A stretch of DNA of 64,000 bases. Source: Actinomycetes bacterium (GTDB taxonomy: Bacteria > Actinomycetota > Acidimicrobiia > Acidimicrobiales > Palsa-688). The notes beneath the pieces were generated by a model. The model had not been told where the DNA came from. It saw nothing but the letters and a program-made list of their open reading frames with translations, and did not search any database. This document shows positions 1 to 8,507 of the stretch, one piece after another. Positions within the stretch are counted from its first letter, which is position 1. Every line of letters starts with the position of its first letter. The translations under genes were made by a program, and so were the position numbers. Where the stretch lies: the NCBI GenBank assembly GCA_021850325.1, contig JAJZMF010000035.1:7666-71665 (forward strand). Reading direction: 5' to 3'.

Positions 1-620
1 ACGATCGGTGGGTCGCCGAGCTTGGCCCGCAGCCGGCTGATGGTCATTCTGACGGTGTTGGTGAAGGGGTTGGCCGCCTCGTCCCACACGCCTTCGAGGA
101 GCTGCTCGCTGGAGACGACGGTTCCCTGGGCGCGCAGCAGGTGCTCCAAGACGCCGAACTCCTTGTCGCTCAACGCCACGGGCTGCCCGGATCGGGTGAC
201 GGTCCGATGGGCGGGATCGAGTTGCAGCTCACCGCGGACCAACGTCGGTGGCAGGGCCGGCCGGGAGCGGCGAGACAGTGCGCGGACGCGTGCCACCAGC
301 TCGGCAACCTGGAACGGCTTGGCCAGGTAGTCGTCGGCGCCCAACCCGAGCCCCTCGACGAGGTCCTCGACCGCCCCCGACGCGGTCAGCATCAGCACGC
401 GGGTCTCGGATCCCTCGGCGACGACGGCGCGGCACACGTCGTCGCCGTGGACGCCGGGCAGATCGCGGTCCAAGACCACCACCTCATAGGCGGTGGCGGC
501 CAGATGGGCGAGCGCTTCCTCGCCGTCGAAGACGACATCGACGGCCATGCCCTCGCGGCGAAGGACCGTCCCGACCGCCATCGCCAACTTCGGATGGTCC
601 TCCACGACCAGCACTCTCAT
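1..620 (-). CDS. OmpR/PhoB-family response regulator (3' end outside window)
   Basis: Two-component response regulator. The visible 206 codons begin MRVLVVEDHP. They give a receiver domain (about residues 1-115) with acidic pair E7/D8, phospho-acceptor D51 in VVLDRDLPG, T79 and K101 in the DDYLAKPF turn. A winged-helix domain follows, with ...TVRMTISRLRAKLGDPP near the cut end. The window edge removes only the last few residues, judging from the related fragment at 9635-9820, which ends GYRIG-stop. A partner histidine kinase would be expected beyond the left edge. It diverges from the MacB/FtsX exporter at 853-4049, and such pairs commonly regulate the adjacent exporter. The last 106 bp seen here recur exactly at 9674-9779. 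Confidence 0.93.
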   Translation of the reverse strand, partial: MRVLVVEDHPKLAMAVGTVLRREGMAVDVVFDGEEALAHLAATAYEVVVLDRDLPGVHGDDVCRAVVAEGSETRVLMLTASGAVEDLVEGLGLGADDYLAKPFQVAELVARVRALSRRSRPALPPTLVRGELQLDPAHRTVTRSGQPVALSDKEFGVLEHLLRAQGTVVSSEQLLEGVWDEAANPFTNTVRMTISRLRAKLGDPPI

Positions 621-726
621 CGGCTGCGCTCCTCGTCGAATGCTACGCGTCCGGTCTACCTCCCTCCGGGCGGGCGGCTCAGCCATCCCCGCCGCAGCCA
701 GGATGCCCGGCCCCCCATAACAGCGG

Positions 727-752
727 CGTAACGGCGTTAGGGCGGAGTTACG
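727..752. promoter_or_regulatory. Inverted repeat between response regulator and exporter
   Basis: CGTAAC, 14 bases, GTTACG: a perfect 6-bp inverted repeat in the divergent intergenic region. It is a candidate binding site for the flanking response regulator. Short palindromes occur by chance, so this is weak. Confidence 0.25.
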
Positions 753-852
753 ACCGTTGTCGTACAAGGGCTCCGAGACAGGATCGACAGCCCCAGGAGG
801 CTCCCGACTTGGAAACCACCCGTACGACCCCGACAATCCGAGGTGAACGGCG

Positions 853-1563
853 ATGAGCCTCGTCGAGCTCCGCCACGTCTCGAAGTCCTACGGTGAGGGA
901 GCGGGCGCCGTCCATGCGCTGCGTGATGTGAGCGTGTCCTTCGACGCCGGTGCGCTCGTGGCGATCATGGGGCCGAGCGGGTCGGGCAAGAGCACGCTGC
1001 TCACGATCGCCGGCAGCCTGGAGGAGCCGACCAGCGGAGAGGTCCTGGTCGACGGGGTCTGCGTGTCGGAGATGTCCCGTGACGCCAAGGCCCGGCTCCG
1101 CCGGCGCAGCATCGGCTACGTCTTCCAGGACTACAACCTGCTCCCCGGGCTGACCGCCGTGGAGAACGTGGCGCTGCCACTCGAGCTCGACGGGGTCCCG
1201 AGGAAGCGGGCCCGCTCGGCAGCCATGGAGGCCCTGGAAGCGCTGGGCGTTTCCGGGCGGGCAGCCTGCTTCCCCGACGAGCTCTCCGGCGGTGAGCGCC
1301 AACGCGTCTCGATCGCCCGGGCCGTCGTCGGCGATCGACGGGTCCTGTTGACCGACGAGCCCACCGGGGCGCTCGACTCGGCCAACGGGGAGGCTGTCAT
1401 GGGCCTGATCCGTGGCGCGTGCCGGCGAGGCGTGGCCGGGGTCATGGTGACCCACGACCGGCAGCTGGCCTCGTGGGCCGACGACGTGGTGCTCTTGCGC
1501 GACGGGCGCATCGTCGGCCCGACCCCGCCCGACGCCCCTCCCGCTCCGGAGCGCGCACGATGA
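853..1563 (+). CDS. ABC transporter ATP-binding protein, MacB/LolD type
   Basis: Nucleotide-binding subunit of a FtsX-type exporter, 236 aa, the usual size. Walker A GPSGSGKST is at residues 40-48, the Q-loop VFQDYNLL near 90, signature LSGGERQ at 144-150, Walker B VLLTDEP at 164-170, and the H-loop in MVTHD. The ATG has an upstream GAGGTGA ribosome site. The stop overlaps the permease start by 4 bp (ATGA), so the two are translationally coupled. The family powers MacB-like exporters and cell-division FtsEX. The linked two-component regulator favours export of an antimicrobial or surface-active compound; the substrate is not visible. Confidence 0.93.
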   Translation: MSLVELRHVSKSYGEGAGAVHALRDVSVSFDAGALVAIMGPSGSGKSTLLTIAGSLEEPTSGEVLVDGVCVSEMSRDAKARLRRRSIGYVFQDYNLLPGLTAVENVALPLELDGVPRKRARSAAMEALEALGVSGRAACFPDELSGGERQRVSIARAVVGDRRVLLTDEPTGALDSANGEAVMGLIRGACRRGVAGVMVTHDRQLASWADDVVLLRDGRIVGPTPPDAPPAPERAR

Positions 1564-4049
1564 GCGCGGCCCAGGCGAGGCGACCGGTCGCCGGCGAGGC
1601 CGGTGGGGGCGGCATGGCGGCCCGCCGGGCCATCATCGGGTGGGCGGTGCGGCTGGTGCGCCGCGATCAGCGCCAACAACTGCTGGCGCTGATCCTGCTC
1701 ACCGTCGCCGTCGGCGCCACCGTGGTCGGCGCCGCGGTCGCCGTCAACACCCCGTCCAAAGCCGCAACGACCGGGACGTTCGGGACCGCCAACCACATCA
1801 TCAGCCTCCCGGGCGACGACCCGAGCCTCTCGGCGGACCTCGCGGCCATCAAGCACCGTCTCGGCACGATCGACGTGATCGAGATCCGGAAGATCGCCAC
1901 GGGGTCGGCCCAGCCGGTCGTCCTGCAGGCTGAGGACCCCCACGGCGCCTATGGAAGGCCGATGCTCGCCCTCGTCGCAGGCCGCTACCCGACCGGGCCC
2001 GACCAGGTGGCGGTGACCGGGCAAGTCGCCACGCTCTTCGATCTCCACCTCGGCGGCGCCTGGCGAGCGAGCGGCCGGTCACTACGAGTCGTCGGCCGGG
2101 TCGAGAACCCTCAGAACCTCGAGGACGCCTTCGCGCTCGTGGCACCGGGCCAGATCATCTCGCCCAGCCAGGTGCTCGTCCTCGTCCGCGCCACTCGCTC
2201 GGCCATCGACGCCATCGACCTGCCCGCCGGTGCCGCGGTCGCGTCCGCTCCGTCACCGGCGGGCGGGCTCAGCCCGACCGCCATCGTCCTCGCCCTCGCG
2301 ACCTTCGGGATGCTGTTCATCGGCCTGGTCGCCGTCGCGGGCTTCATGGTGATCGCCCAGCGCCGGCTCCGTGCCCTCGGCATGCTCGCCGCGTTCGGCG
2401 CCACCGACCGGCACCTCAGGCTGGTCATGATCGCCGACGGGGTCGTCGTGGGCGTCGTGGCCGCGCTGGCCGGTACCGGGGTCGGGCTCGCCGCCTGGGC
2501 GTTCGTCGTCCCCGTGCTCCAGCGGAGCTCGGGGCACCGGGTCGTCTGGTCCGATCTGCCTTGGGGCCTCGTCCTCGCCGCTGCCGTCCTGGCCGTGGTG
2601 ACCGCAGCGGCGGCAGCCTGGTGGCCGGCGCGCACGGTTGCCCGTATCCCGATCATCGCCGCCCTCTCCGGGCATCCGGGATATCACCGACCGACGCGCA
2701 GGTTCGCCGTGCCCGGCATCCTCCTCCTCACAGCAGGACTCGGCTTCCTCGCCCTGGCCGGTGCGGGCAACGGGAGCCCTCCGTTGCTGGTCGTCGGCAT
2801 CTTGGGCATCACGTCGGGCACCATGTTCCTCGCCCCCCTGGCGATAACCGGGGCCGCGGCGCTGTGCAGCCGGGCGCCGCTGGCGACGCGGCTCGCCCTG
2901 CGTGACCTCGCCCGGTACCGGAGCCGCTCGGGGGCAGCGCTCGCGGCGATCTTCGTCGCCATCGAGATCGCGGCGATCGTCGCCATCGGCTTCACCGCCC
3001 GCTACTCCAACCCGGTCGACCTGACCGGACCCAACCTGGCGGCCAACGAACTGGTCCTCTACAACGCTCCCGCCAACCGTGACGGCGGCGTCCCGGACAC
3101 GACCTCGATCACCGGACAGGACATCCAACGCGCCGTCCGGTCCCTCGGCGCCTCGATCCACGCCGCAGTCGTCCCGCTCGACCTGGCTGTCGCCCCCGCC
3201 GCCCCATCCTTTGGCGGTGTCAAACAAACTGCAGGGCTCTATCAGGTCACCGGCAACCGCTACGAGTCGGCCGGACAGGTCTACGTCGCCACGCCCCAGC
3301 TCTTGGCCCACTACGGGATCAACCCCCGCGAGATCGGCGCCACGGCTGACGTGATCACGTCGCGCGCCGGCCTCGGCACCGTCTCCAACCTCCAGCTCGA
3401 CCCCTACGGCGAAGGCTGCCCCACGGCGGCAGACTGCGCCTTCGCCGCCCCGAAGGTCCAGGTTCTCAATCGGCTCCCGGGCTTCGTAGACGAGCCCAAC
3501 CTCCTCATCACCGAGCACGCCATGCAGGCACTGCACCTCCACGCCGTCCCCGCCGCCTGGCTCATCAAGACGCGAAGGGCCCTCACCCCCGCCCAGATCA
3601 ACGCAGCCCGCCAGACGGCCATCACCCTCGGCGGCATCATCGACACCAGGGGATCGACCCCCACCCTTTCCCAGCTCCGCAACGAAGCCGCGGCGGCCGG
3701 GATCCTGCTGGCGCTCGGCGTGCTCGCCATGACCGTCGGCCTGATCCGAAGCGAGACCGCCGGCGACCTGAGGACCCTCACCGCCACCGGAGCCACCACC
3801 ACGACCCGGCGAACCCTCACCGGGGTCACGGCAGGCGCGCTCGCGCTGCTCGGCGCGTTGCTCGGCACCGGCGCCGCCTACCTCGTCGCCATCGGCTGGT
3901 TCCACAAGACGCTCAGCACCACCATCGATCAAGTACCCGTGACCGACCTGCTACTCATCCTCGTCGGCCTGCCAGCCGTCGCCTTCGCCGGCGGGTACCT
4001 CCTCGCAGGGCGCGAGCCAGCCACCGTCTCCCACCAGCCACTCGAATGA
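1560..4049 (+). CDS. FtsX-like ABC transporter permease
   Basis: Membrane subunit paired with the upstream ATPase, 829 aa from the ATG that overlaps the ATPase stop. An open frame extends further upstream but lies inside the ATPase gene. It has one N-terminal membrane segment (LLALILLTVAVGATVVGAAVAV) followed by an extracytoplasmic domain. A three-helix FtsX block (about residues 240-380, with RRLRALGMLAAFGATDRHLR) comes next, then further hydrophobic segments, a second extracytoplasmic part and a C-terminal FtsX block with LTATGATTTTRRTLTGVTAG. This two-FtsX-domain layout is typical of large actinobacterial exporters. The substrate is unknown. Confidence 0.9.
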   Translation: MSAAQARRPVAGEAGGGGMAARRAIIGWAVRLVRRDQRQQLLALILLTVAVGATVVGAAVAVNTPSKAATTGTFGTANHIISLPGDDPSLSADLAAIKHRLGTIDVIEIRKIATGSAQPVVLQAEDPHGAYGRPMLALVAGRYPTGPDQVAVTGQVATLFDLHLGGAWRASGRSLRVVGRVENPQNLEDAFALVAPGQIISPSQVLVLVRATRSAIDAIDLPAGAAVASAPSPAGGLSPTAIVLALATFGMLFIGLVAVAGFMVIAQRRLRALGMLAAFGATDRHLRLVMIADGVVVGVVAALAGTGVGLAAWAFVVPVLQRSSGHRVVWSDLPWGLVLAAAVLAVVTAAAAAWWPARTVARIPIIAALSGHPGYHRPTRRFAVPGILLLTAGLGFLALAGAGNGSPPLLVVGILGITSGTMFLAPLAITGAAALCSRAPLATRLALRDLARYRSRSGAALAAIFVAIEIAAIVAIGFTARYSNPVDLTGPNLAANELVLYNAPANRDGGVPDTTSITGQDIQRAVRSLGASIHAAVVPLDLAVAPAAPSFGGVKQTAGLYQVTGNRYESAGQVYVATPQLLAHYGINPREIGATADVITSRAGLGTVSNLQLDPYGEGCPTAADCAFAAPKVQVLNRLPGFVDEPNLLITEHAMQALHLHAVPAAWLIKTRRALTPAQINAARQTAITLGGIIDTRGSTPTLSQLRNEAAAAGILLALGVLAMTVGLIRSETAGDLRTLTATGATTTTRRTLTGVTAGALALLGALLGTGAAYLVAIGWFHKTLSTTIDQVPVTDLLLILVGLPAVAFAGGYLLAGREPATVSHQPLE

Positions 4050-4218
4050 GCCAGACGGTAAGAACGCTGCGACACACCCTCCTGGCCGAGCCGGTCAGTT
4101 CGGGCTCCCGACCGTCGCGAGCACGGATTGGTCCACGCCTCACGACGCCATCTCTGTTTGAAGGAGCTCGGCCGGGGATAGGTTCGAGGCCCCAGGGTGC
4201 GCGTGGCCGTCGGATCGT

Positions 4219-4872
4219 CTACTTGGACCCCCACCGCCGCTCGTAGTGTCGGGTGCCGGGAGCGGGCCCAGGGAGCGGACCGCTCTGGCTACTGGTGCTG
4301 AGGCCATCAATGGCGAGAGCAAGCAGGCGTTCTCTGACGATGCTGTCTTTATCCAAGGGGTCGAAACGACCGAACAGCTCGATCAGCCAGGCGATGTCGA
4401 GTGGGGTCACGTCGGTGCGTAGGCGGCCGCCCTCGTGGGCCCGGGCGACGAGCTGGTCAAGGGAGCGCCGGCCTCGCCGGGCCGTCGCCCACATCTGCGG
4501 CGTGGCTACGATCGTGCCAGCCAGAGGAGCAAGGGACCCGGTCCTTTGGGTGACGCAGGCTCGTATGTAGCTGACGAGTCCCGTCCAAGGATCATCGGCT
4601 TGAAGCCCTTCCTTGGCTGCGTCGATGGTCTGCTCCATGGCGAGGGTGCAGAGCTGTCGAAGGAGATCTTCTTTGCTGCCGTAGCGGCGGTAGAGGCTGC
4701 CGATGCCGACCCCGGCACGTTCCGCGATGGCCGAGACCGTCGCGGCCTCGCCACGGGCCGCAAAGACGTCTCGGGCAGCATCGAGCAGCCGGCGGTCGTT
4801 GCCGGCGGCCTCTGCCTGGCGGCCTCGGCGAGGCGGGTCGGCCTGCTTCCTCACGCAGCCGATGCTAGTCAT
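4219..4872 (-). CDS. TetR/AcrR-family transcriptional repressor
   Basis: 217 aa. The N-terminal helix-turn-helix (about residues 28-75) contains LLDAARDVFAARGEAATVSAIAE and GIGSLYRRYGSKEDLLRQL, the classic TetR signature. The C-terminal ligand domain is variable. It is divergent from the MDR/LLM oxidoreductase pair. A perfect inverted repeat begins one base after its start codon and an identical-arm repeat follows 30 bp away, so it probably represses both itself and the oxidoreductases. The first operator lies right against the ATG and leaves no ribosome site; the mRNA may be leaderless, or translation may begin at the in-frame GTG at 4854. Confidence 0.93.
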   Translation of the reverse strand: MTSIGCVRKQADPPRRGRQAEAAGNDRRLLDAARDVFAARGEAATVSAIAERAGVGIGSLYRRYGSKEDLLRQLCTLAMEQTIDAAKEGLQADDPWTGLVSYIRACVTQRTGSLAPLAGTIVATPQMWATARRGRRSLDQLVARAHEGGRLRTDVTPLDIAWLIELFGRFDPLDKDSIVRERLLALAIDGLSTSSQSGPLPGPAPGTRHYERRWGSK

Positions 4873-4873
4873 C

Positions 4874-4920
4874 CGGAGTGGATCCCTCCGCTAGGATGCA
4901 TAACGGAGTAGATTGCTCCG
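4874..4920. promoter_or_regulatory. Pair of TetR operators
   Basis: Two 17-bp sites share exact arms CGGAG-N7-CTCCG, at 4874-4890 (spacer TGGATCC) and 4904-4920 (spacer TAGATTG), with centres 30 bp apart (about three helical turns). Both sit in the 66-bp gap between tetR and the MDR gene. The arrangement suits cooperative binding of two dimers on one face of the DNA. The regulator assignment is by position. Confidence 0.75.
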
Positions 4921-4938
4921 GTACGAGGAGAGGACCAA

Positions 4939-5940
4939 ATGCGCGCTGTGGTGCTTCGGGCCTTCGGACCGCCGGAGCGCCTCGTCATCGAAGAGCGGCC
5001 GGATCCACGACCCGGACCGGGCCAAGCGGTGGTGTCTGTCGAGTTCGCGAGCATCACGTTCGTCGAGACCCAGGTGCGGGCCGGGAAGCCACCCAACCCG
5101 GCGATGCTCCCGCAGCGACCAGCAGTGCTTGGCAACGGGGTCGGCGGGGTCGTCACCTCTGTCGGAGCGAACGTCGGTCCTGACCTTGTCGGGCGCCGGG
5201 TCGTCACGACCACCGGCGGGTCGGGTGGCTATGCCGAGCAGGTTGCCGTGGACGCCTCCGGGTTGCTCGACGTGCCCGCCGGGCTTGGCCTGGCCGACGC
5301 GGTCGCTCTCCTGGCGGATGGTCGCACGGCGGTCGGTTTGGTGGATCTCGCAGAGATCAAAAAGGAAGAGACGGTACTCATCGAGGCCGCGGCCGGCGGG
5401 GTAGGGAGCCTCCTCGTGCAACTCGCCAGTTCCGCAGGTGCCACCGTGGTGGCAGCTGCTGGTGGGGGGCGGAAGGTGAATCTCGTCCGCGACCTCGGCG
5501 CTGCTGTCGCCGTCGACTACACCGAACTGGGATGGGCGGCGCGCGTCCGGGCGGAGGTCGGCGGGCTCAACGTGGTCTTCGATGGTGTGGGCGGCCACAT
5601 CGGCACCACGTCCTTCGGCCTTCTCGATGAAGGCGGACGGTTCGTCCCCTACGGCATGGCCAGCGGCACCTTCACGCGCATCCCCGAAGCGGAAGCGGCG
5701 AACCGCCGCGTGACTGTGCTGCGTTCGGTCCCACGAGATGCCGCCGCGCTGAACGAGCTCACGCGCCGAGCCCTGGATGAGGCATCGGCCGGCCGGCTGC
5801 GGCCGATCATCGGGCAAACGTTCGCGCTCGATCGAGCCGCGGACGCACATGCCGCCATCTCCTCCCGAGCCACCATCGGCAAGACCTTGCTCGTCGTGCG
5901 GCCCGACCTTGCCTCGACCACTGGTTCGCACATGCCATGA
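4939..5940 (+). CDS. Zinc-independent MDR-family quinone/alcohol oxidoreductase
   Basis: 333 aa, medium-chain dehydrogenase/reductase of the quinone-oxidoreductase type. The N-terminal GroES-like domain starts MRAVVLRAFGPPERLVIEE. The Rossmann motif AAAGGVGSLLVQLASSAGATVVA is at about residues 150-172. No catalytic-zinc Cys/His pattern is seen, so it likely reduces alpha,beta-unsaturated carbonyls or quinones with NADPH. A strong ribosome site (GAGGAGAGG) precedes the ATG. It overlaps the LLM gene by 4 bp (ATGA). TetR control suggests a xenobiotic or electrophile response. The physiological substrate is not visible. Confidence 0.88.
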   Translation: MRAVVLRAFGPPERLVIEERPDPRPGPGQAVVSVEFASITFVETQVRAGKPPNPAMLPQRPAVLGNGVGGVVTSVGANVGPDLVGRRVVTTTGGSGGYAEQVAVDASGLLDVPAGLGLADAVALLADGRTAVGLVDLAEIKKEETVLIEAAAGGVGSLLVQLASSAGATVVAAAGGGRKVNLVRDLGAAVAVDYTELGWAARVRAEVGGLNVVFDGVGGHIGTTSFGLLDEGGRFVPYGMASGTFTRIPEAEAANRRVTVLRSVPRDAAALNELTRRALDEASAGRLRPIIGQTFALDRAADAHAAISSRATIGKTLLVVRPDLASTTGSHMP

Positions 5941-6836
5941 CGAAACTGTCCATCAGCCTCATGCTCACCTCCGCTCGGACTCGCCCCGACGAGATGGCCG
6001 ACTACGCCCGCCACGCCGAGAGCCTCGGCTTCGACGCGCTCTTCGTGGGGGATCACCTGGCGACCGTCGCACCGACGCTTGAGAGCACGCTGATGCTGGC
6101 CACCGTGGCCGCCGTTACCGAGCGGCTCCGCGTCGGTTTCGGCGTGATGATCCTCGCCCTGCGCCAGCCGGCATGGGTGGCCAAACAGATCGCCACCCTC
6201 CAGCAACTCTCGGGCAGTCGCGTGATTCTCGGCGTCGGAACCGGAGGAGACGTCCACGGCACGGCCGCTTGGGAGGCGCTCGGAATCCCCTGGGCGGAGC
6301 GAGGTCGTATGACCGACGCCGCCCTGGACATACTCCCAGGGCTTCTCGCCGGGGTACCAACCGAGGTCGCGCCAGGGAAGCCGCTCACTTTGGCACCAGC
6401 TGCCGAACTGCCCCCGATATGGATAGGCGGCGCGTCCCGTGCTGCCATGCGGCGCGCAGTGCAACGAGGCGACGCCTGGTTCCCTTCCATGCTCACGCCT
6501 CCCCAACTCGTCGCCGCCGAAGCCAAGTTGAGTGAGCTCGCCCGCCAGGCGGGGCGACTACGTCCGGCTATCGCTCTCGGTGGCAGCGTCCTGCTCGACA
6601 CCGGACCCACGCCGAGCGTCCCAGCAGAGGTAATGGCCGGCTTGGTCCACTACGGTCTCACTCTCGAAGATGCGGCTACGGTCCCGATCGTAGGCACCCC
6701 AGCCCACGCGGCCGAGCAGTTCGCCTTGTACCGGGACGCCGGCGCTGATCACCTCGTGCTCGGGATTGTTGGTGACCATTGGAAGCGCCAATGCGACCTC
6801 ATCGCTGAGGCTCGCGAGCTCCTCAACCGTTCATGA
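5937..6836 (+). CDS. LLM-class (luciferase-like) flavin-dependent oxidoreductase
   Basis: 299 aa bacterial-luciferase-like TIM barrel, probably F420-dependent as in many actinobacteria. Family marks are the N-terminal strand SISLMLTSARTRPDEMADYARHAE, LGFDALFVGDHLA at about residues 30-42, and GSRVILGVGTGGD near 92-104 followed by the wall GIPWAERGRMTDAALDIL. It is co-transcribed with the MDR gene by ATGA overlap. The two together look like a TetR-induced pathway acting on one exogenous compound; whether the cofactor is F420 or FMN cannot be told from sequence alone. Confidence 0.88.
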   Translation: MTKLSISLMLTSARTRPDEMADYARHAESLGFDALFVGDHLATVAPTLESTLMLATVAAVTERLRVGFGVMILALRQPAWVAKQIATLQQLSGSRVILGVGTGGDVHGTAAWEALGIPWAERGRMTDAALDILPGLLAGVPTEVAPGKPLTLAPAAELPPIWIGGASRAAMRRAVQRGDAWFPSMLTPPQLVAAEAKLSELARQAGRLRPAIALGGSVLLDTGPTPSVPAEVMAGLVHYGLTLEDAATVPIVGTPAHAAEQFALYRDAGADHLVLGIVGDHWKRQCDLIAEARELLNRS

Positions 6837-7028
6837 CGGCGAGCCCTCGTCCTTTCCTCAGACAGCAGCCCTGCTCGGGTTGCACGCCAACCCGCACGCT
6901 CGGATCGCGAGAAGTTGGAGCGCTTCAGACTGGCACGGCCGATACCGAAAGGCCATCGGGACTAGTTATCCACCTTCTCGGGGCCGATGGACGCTTGCCT
7001 TCTCGCTCAGCTCCAAGGATCCCAGGCT

Positions 7029-7234
7029 GGCGCCTGACCAGCGGTGTCGCGTCCGGGCCGAGGTCGGAGATCGGGGTGTCTCGGGGCGCTTTCCCGGGAC
7101 TTGCTCACCTTGTCGCACGCTGCCCTGTGCGAGTGGGCGCGGCGCGCGCGGCCCGTGCGCTGCGGTTTCGGGTGCCGAGTCGAGCTCTTGAGCGCCTGCA
7201 TGGGGTAGCCCTAGGGCAGCCCCATTCAGGCGCC
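7029..7234. repeat. MITE-like repeat, copy A
   Basis: About 206 bp bounded by perfect 9-bp terminal inverted repeats (GGCGCCTGA at 7029-7037, TCAGGCGCC at 7226-7234). A related copy starts at 8955 with the same first 15 bases; the two align over roughly 150 bp with scattered changes (judged by eye as about 75-80% identical). It has no coding capacity. Small size, terminal inverted repeats, an internal hairpin and multiple copies resemble a non-autonomous transposable element. No target-site duplication is obvious. Confidence 0.55.
7192..7233. repeat. Long imperfect hairpin at the right end of copy A
   Basis: Two 20-base arms at 7192-7211 and 7214-7233 pair at 17 of 20 positions around a TA centre; the arms begin GCGCCTG and contain ATGGGG. 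At the matching place copy B has TGCATAG-N7-CTATGCA, so a hairpin is kept although the bases differ. Confidence 0.6.
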
Positions 7235-7644
7235 CTACTCAAGGTCTCGTCGTTACCAGCGCGGTAGCCGCTCCATTCCATACCGGGGTTTGAGTCCCCG
7301 CGGGTGGAGATGGTGCCGCCGGATGCGAACTGGCGTCCCAGTATCGGCCATTTGCCTGGGACGACGTGCCCCAGCAGCAGCTTGGTGCAGGGACGAGGTG
7401 CTGGCCCTCGGGGCGCGTGGCGAGGACCGCGGTCGGCTGACGTTCACCGTCTCAGAGGTCTGCAGAGAGACGGTGACCCGGGGCACGTCGTACGCCGAGC
7501 GACCGTCTCCGAGACCATGCAGCGCATGAAGGATTCGCCGGTGCGACCTCCCTACGAGCGCTCAAAGCGAGAGGCGCGAAGGCGATCTTGGTTGACCGAG
7601 GCACCCGCCTGACTACCAGCCTTGGACCCTACGGTCGCCCCGCG

Positions 7645-7866
7645 TCACGCGGTCTCAGCCTGAAGCATCTCGGCAACGGGTCGACGGGTGCCGATTCGGG
7701 CCGGGATGCCGGTGAGTGCCGCGACCACGAGCAAGGTCCCCAGAACCGTGACCATCAGCCACCGTGCCGATGGCAGGCTGCTCACGCCCTGGATGCGAGC
7801 TTGAAGAGGCCGATGCCGAGCGGGACGCCGAGGATCGCGCCCGGCAATGCGGAGAGCACCTGCGCC
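7645..7866 (-). pseudogene. C-terminal remnant of an FtsX-like permease
   Basis: Reading the minus strand gives ALPGAILGVPLGIGLFKLASRA, then after a frame change ARWLMVTVLGTLLVVAALTGIPARIGTRRPVAEMLQAETA and a stop. The last part, a membrane helix followed by IPARIGxRRPVAEMLQAE, is the typical end of an FtsX-family ABC permease. No start, no upstream domains and a frameshift: a dead fragment. Together with the kinase and regulator fragments at 9139-9820 it looks like the residue of a second exporter/TCS module. Confidence 0.7.
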
Positions 7867-8127
7867 ATGACCGACGACGGCGCCACTCGGCTCGCCGCGC
7901 TCGGTGTGGCGCTCGACCCGCCGACGCGCCGGCCGCTCACCCGCTACTGCATCGACTGGTCCGAGCAGCGCCCGCACCTGGCGGGCTGGCTCGGCGCCGC
8001 GCTGCTGGCCCGGCTCGTCGAGCTCGGATGGGTGCTCCGTGCCCCCAAGCGCGTGGTGAAGGTCACCGACGCCGGCTGGGAAGGCTTGGCCGAGCGGCTC
8101 GCCGTTGACGTCGATGTCTGCCGCTGA
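7867..8127 (+). pseudogene. C-terminal remnant of an ArsR-family regulator
   Basis: Up to 86 aa from an in-frame ATG: MTDDGATRLAALGVALDP, then RRPLTRYCIDWSEQRPHLAGWL and ARLVELGWVLRAPKRVVKVTDAGWEGLAE. The block CxDWSExRPHLAGxLGAALLxxLxELGW is the C-terminal half of a group of ArsR-like regulators. The winged-helix DNA-binding half is missing: the frame runs on upstream but has no such character and collides with the opposing FtsX fragment. Probably non-functional. Confidence 0.65.
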
Positions 8128-8212
8128 GGCGTGCGCGGCCCCCGCTTCGCCGACACGCGCTGGCCGAGGGAGCGGAGCGGTACCGGAGCCCAGCCATCGG
8201 GTGTGCTGAAGG

Positions 8213-8229
8213 GGTATAGTTTCTATACC
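8213..8229. promoter_or_regulatory. Operator of the brnTA operon
   Basis: Perfect palindrome GGTATAG-TTT-CTATACC, ending 8 bases before the GTG start of brnT. BrnA antitoxins autoregulate by binding their own promoter, so this is the likely site. Confidence 0.65.
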
Positions 8230-8237
8230 ATGAGGTC

Positions 8238-8507
8238 GTGGAATTCGAGTTCGACGCAGGGAAGAGCGCGACGAACCGGGCCAAGCACGGCATCGATTTC
8301 CTGCGGGCCCAGGATCTCTGGGAGGACCCGCATCGCGTCGAGGTGCCGGCGCGTACGGTCGGCGAGCCTCGCTGGCTCGTCGTCGCACGCATCGGCGAGG
8401 TCCACTGGTCGGCGGTGGTCACCTACCGTGACCTGCGGGTCCGGATCATCTCGGTACGACGCTCACGGAGCGAGGAGGTAAGGATCTATGAGCAAGATGA
8501 GCACTGA
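8238..8507 (+). CDS. brnT: BrnT-family toxin (ribonuclease)
   Basis: 89 aa from a GTG start. It begins MEFEFDAGKSATNRAKHGIDF, the BrnT signature (F-x-D-x-x-K-x-x-x-N-x-x-KHGI-x-F), followed by WEDP and the strand RVRIISVRRSRSEEVRIYEQ. BrnT is a RelE-fold ribonuclease of type II toxin-antitoxin pairs. It overlaps brnA by 20 bp, with toxin first as in Brucella brnTA. Length and motifs are intact, so this is one of the few live genes in the 6.8-9.8 kb debris zone. Confidence 0.85.
   Translation: MEFEFDAGKSATNRAKHGIDFLRAQDLWEDPHRVEVPARTVGEPRWLVVARIGEVHWSAVVTYRDLRVRIISVRRSRSEEVRIYEQDEH

Larger units (their letters stand above)
6837..7644. other. Stretch without recognisable genes, containing one repeat element
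   Basis: No open frame here has recognisable protein character. The stretch contains the repeat element at 7029-7234; the rest shows no clear motif. It opens a zone (to about 9840) where almost every coding trace is a broken gene. Confidence 0.6.

Noticed and set aside
2253-3932. 559-codon frame antisense to the FtsX permease
   Set aside because: Composition is Gly/Asp/Glu/Arg-rich with no motif; the plus-strand permease is clear.
7278-7300. tRNA-like T-arm (CGGGG-TTTGAGT-CCCCG)
   Set aside because: The T-loop lacks the invariant C, no matching acceptor 5' strand or anticodon stem is present at the right distance.
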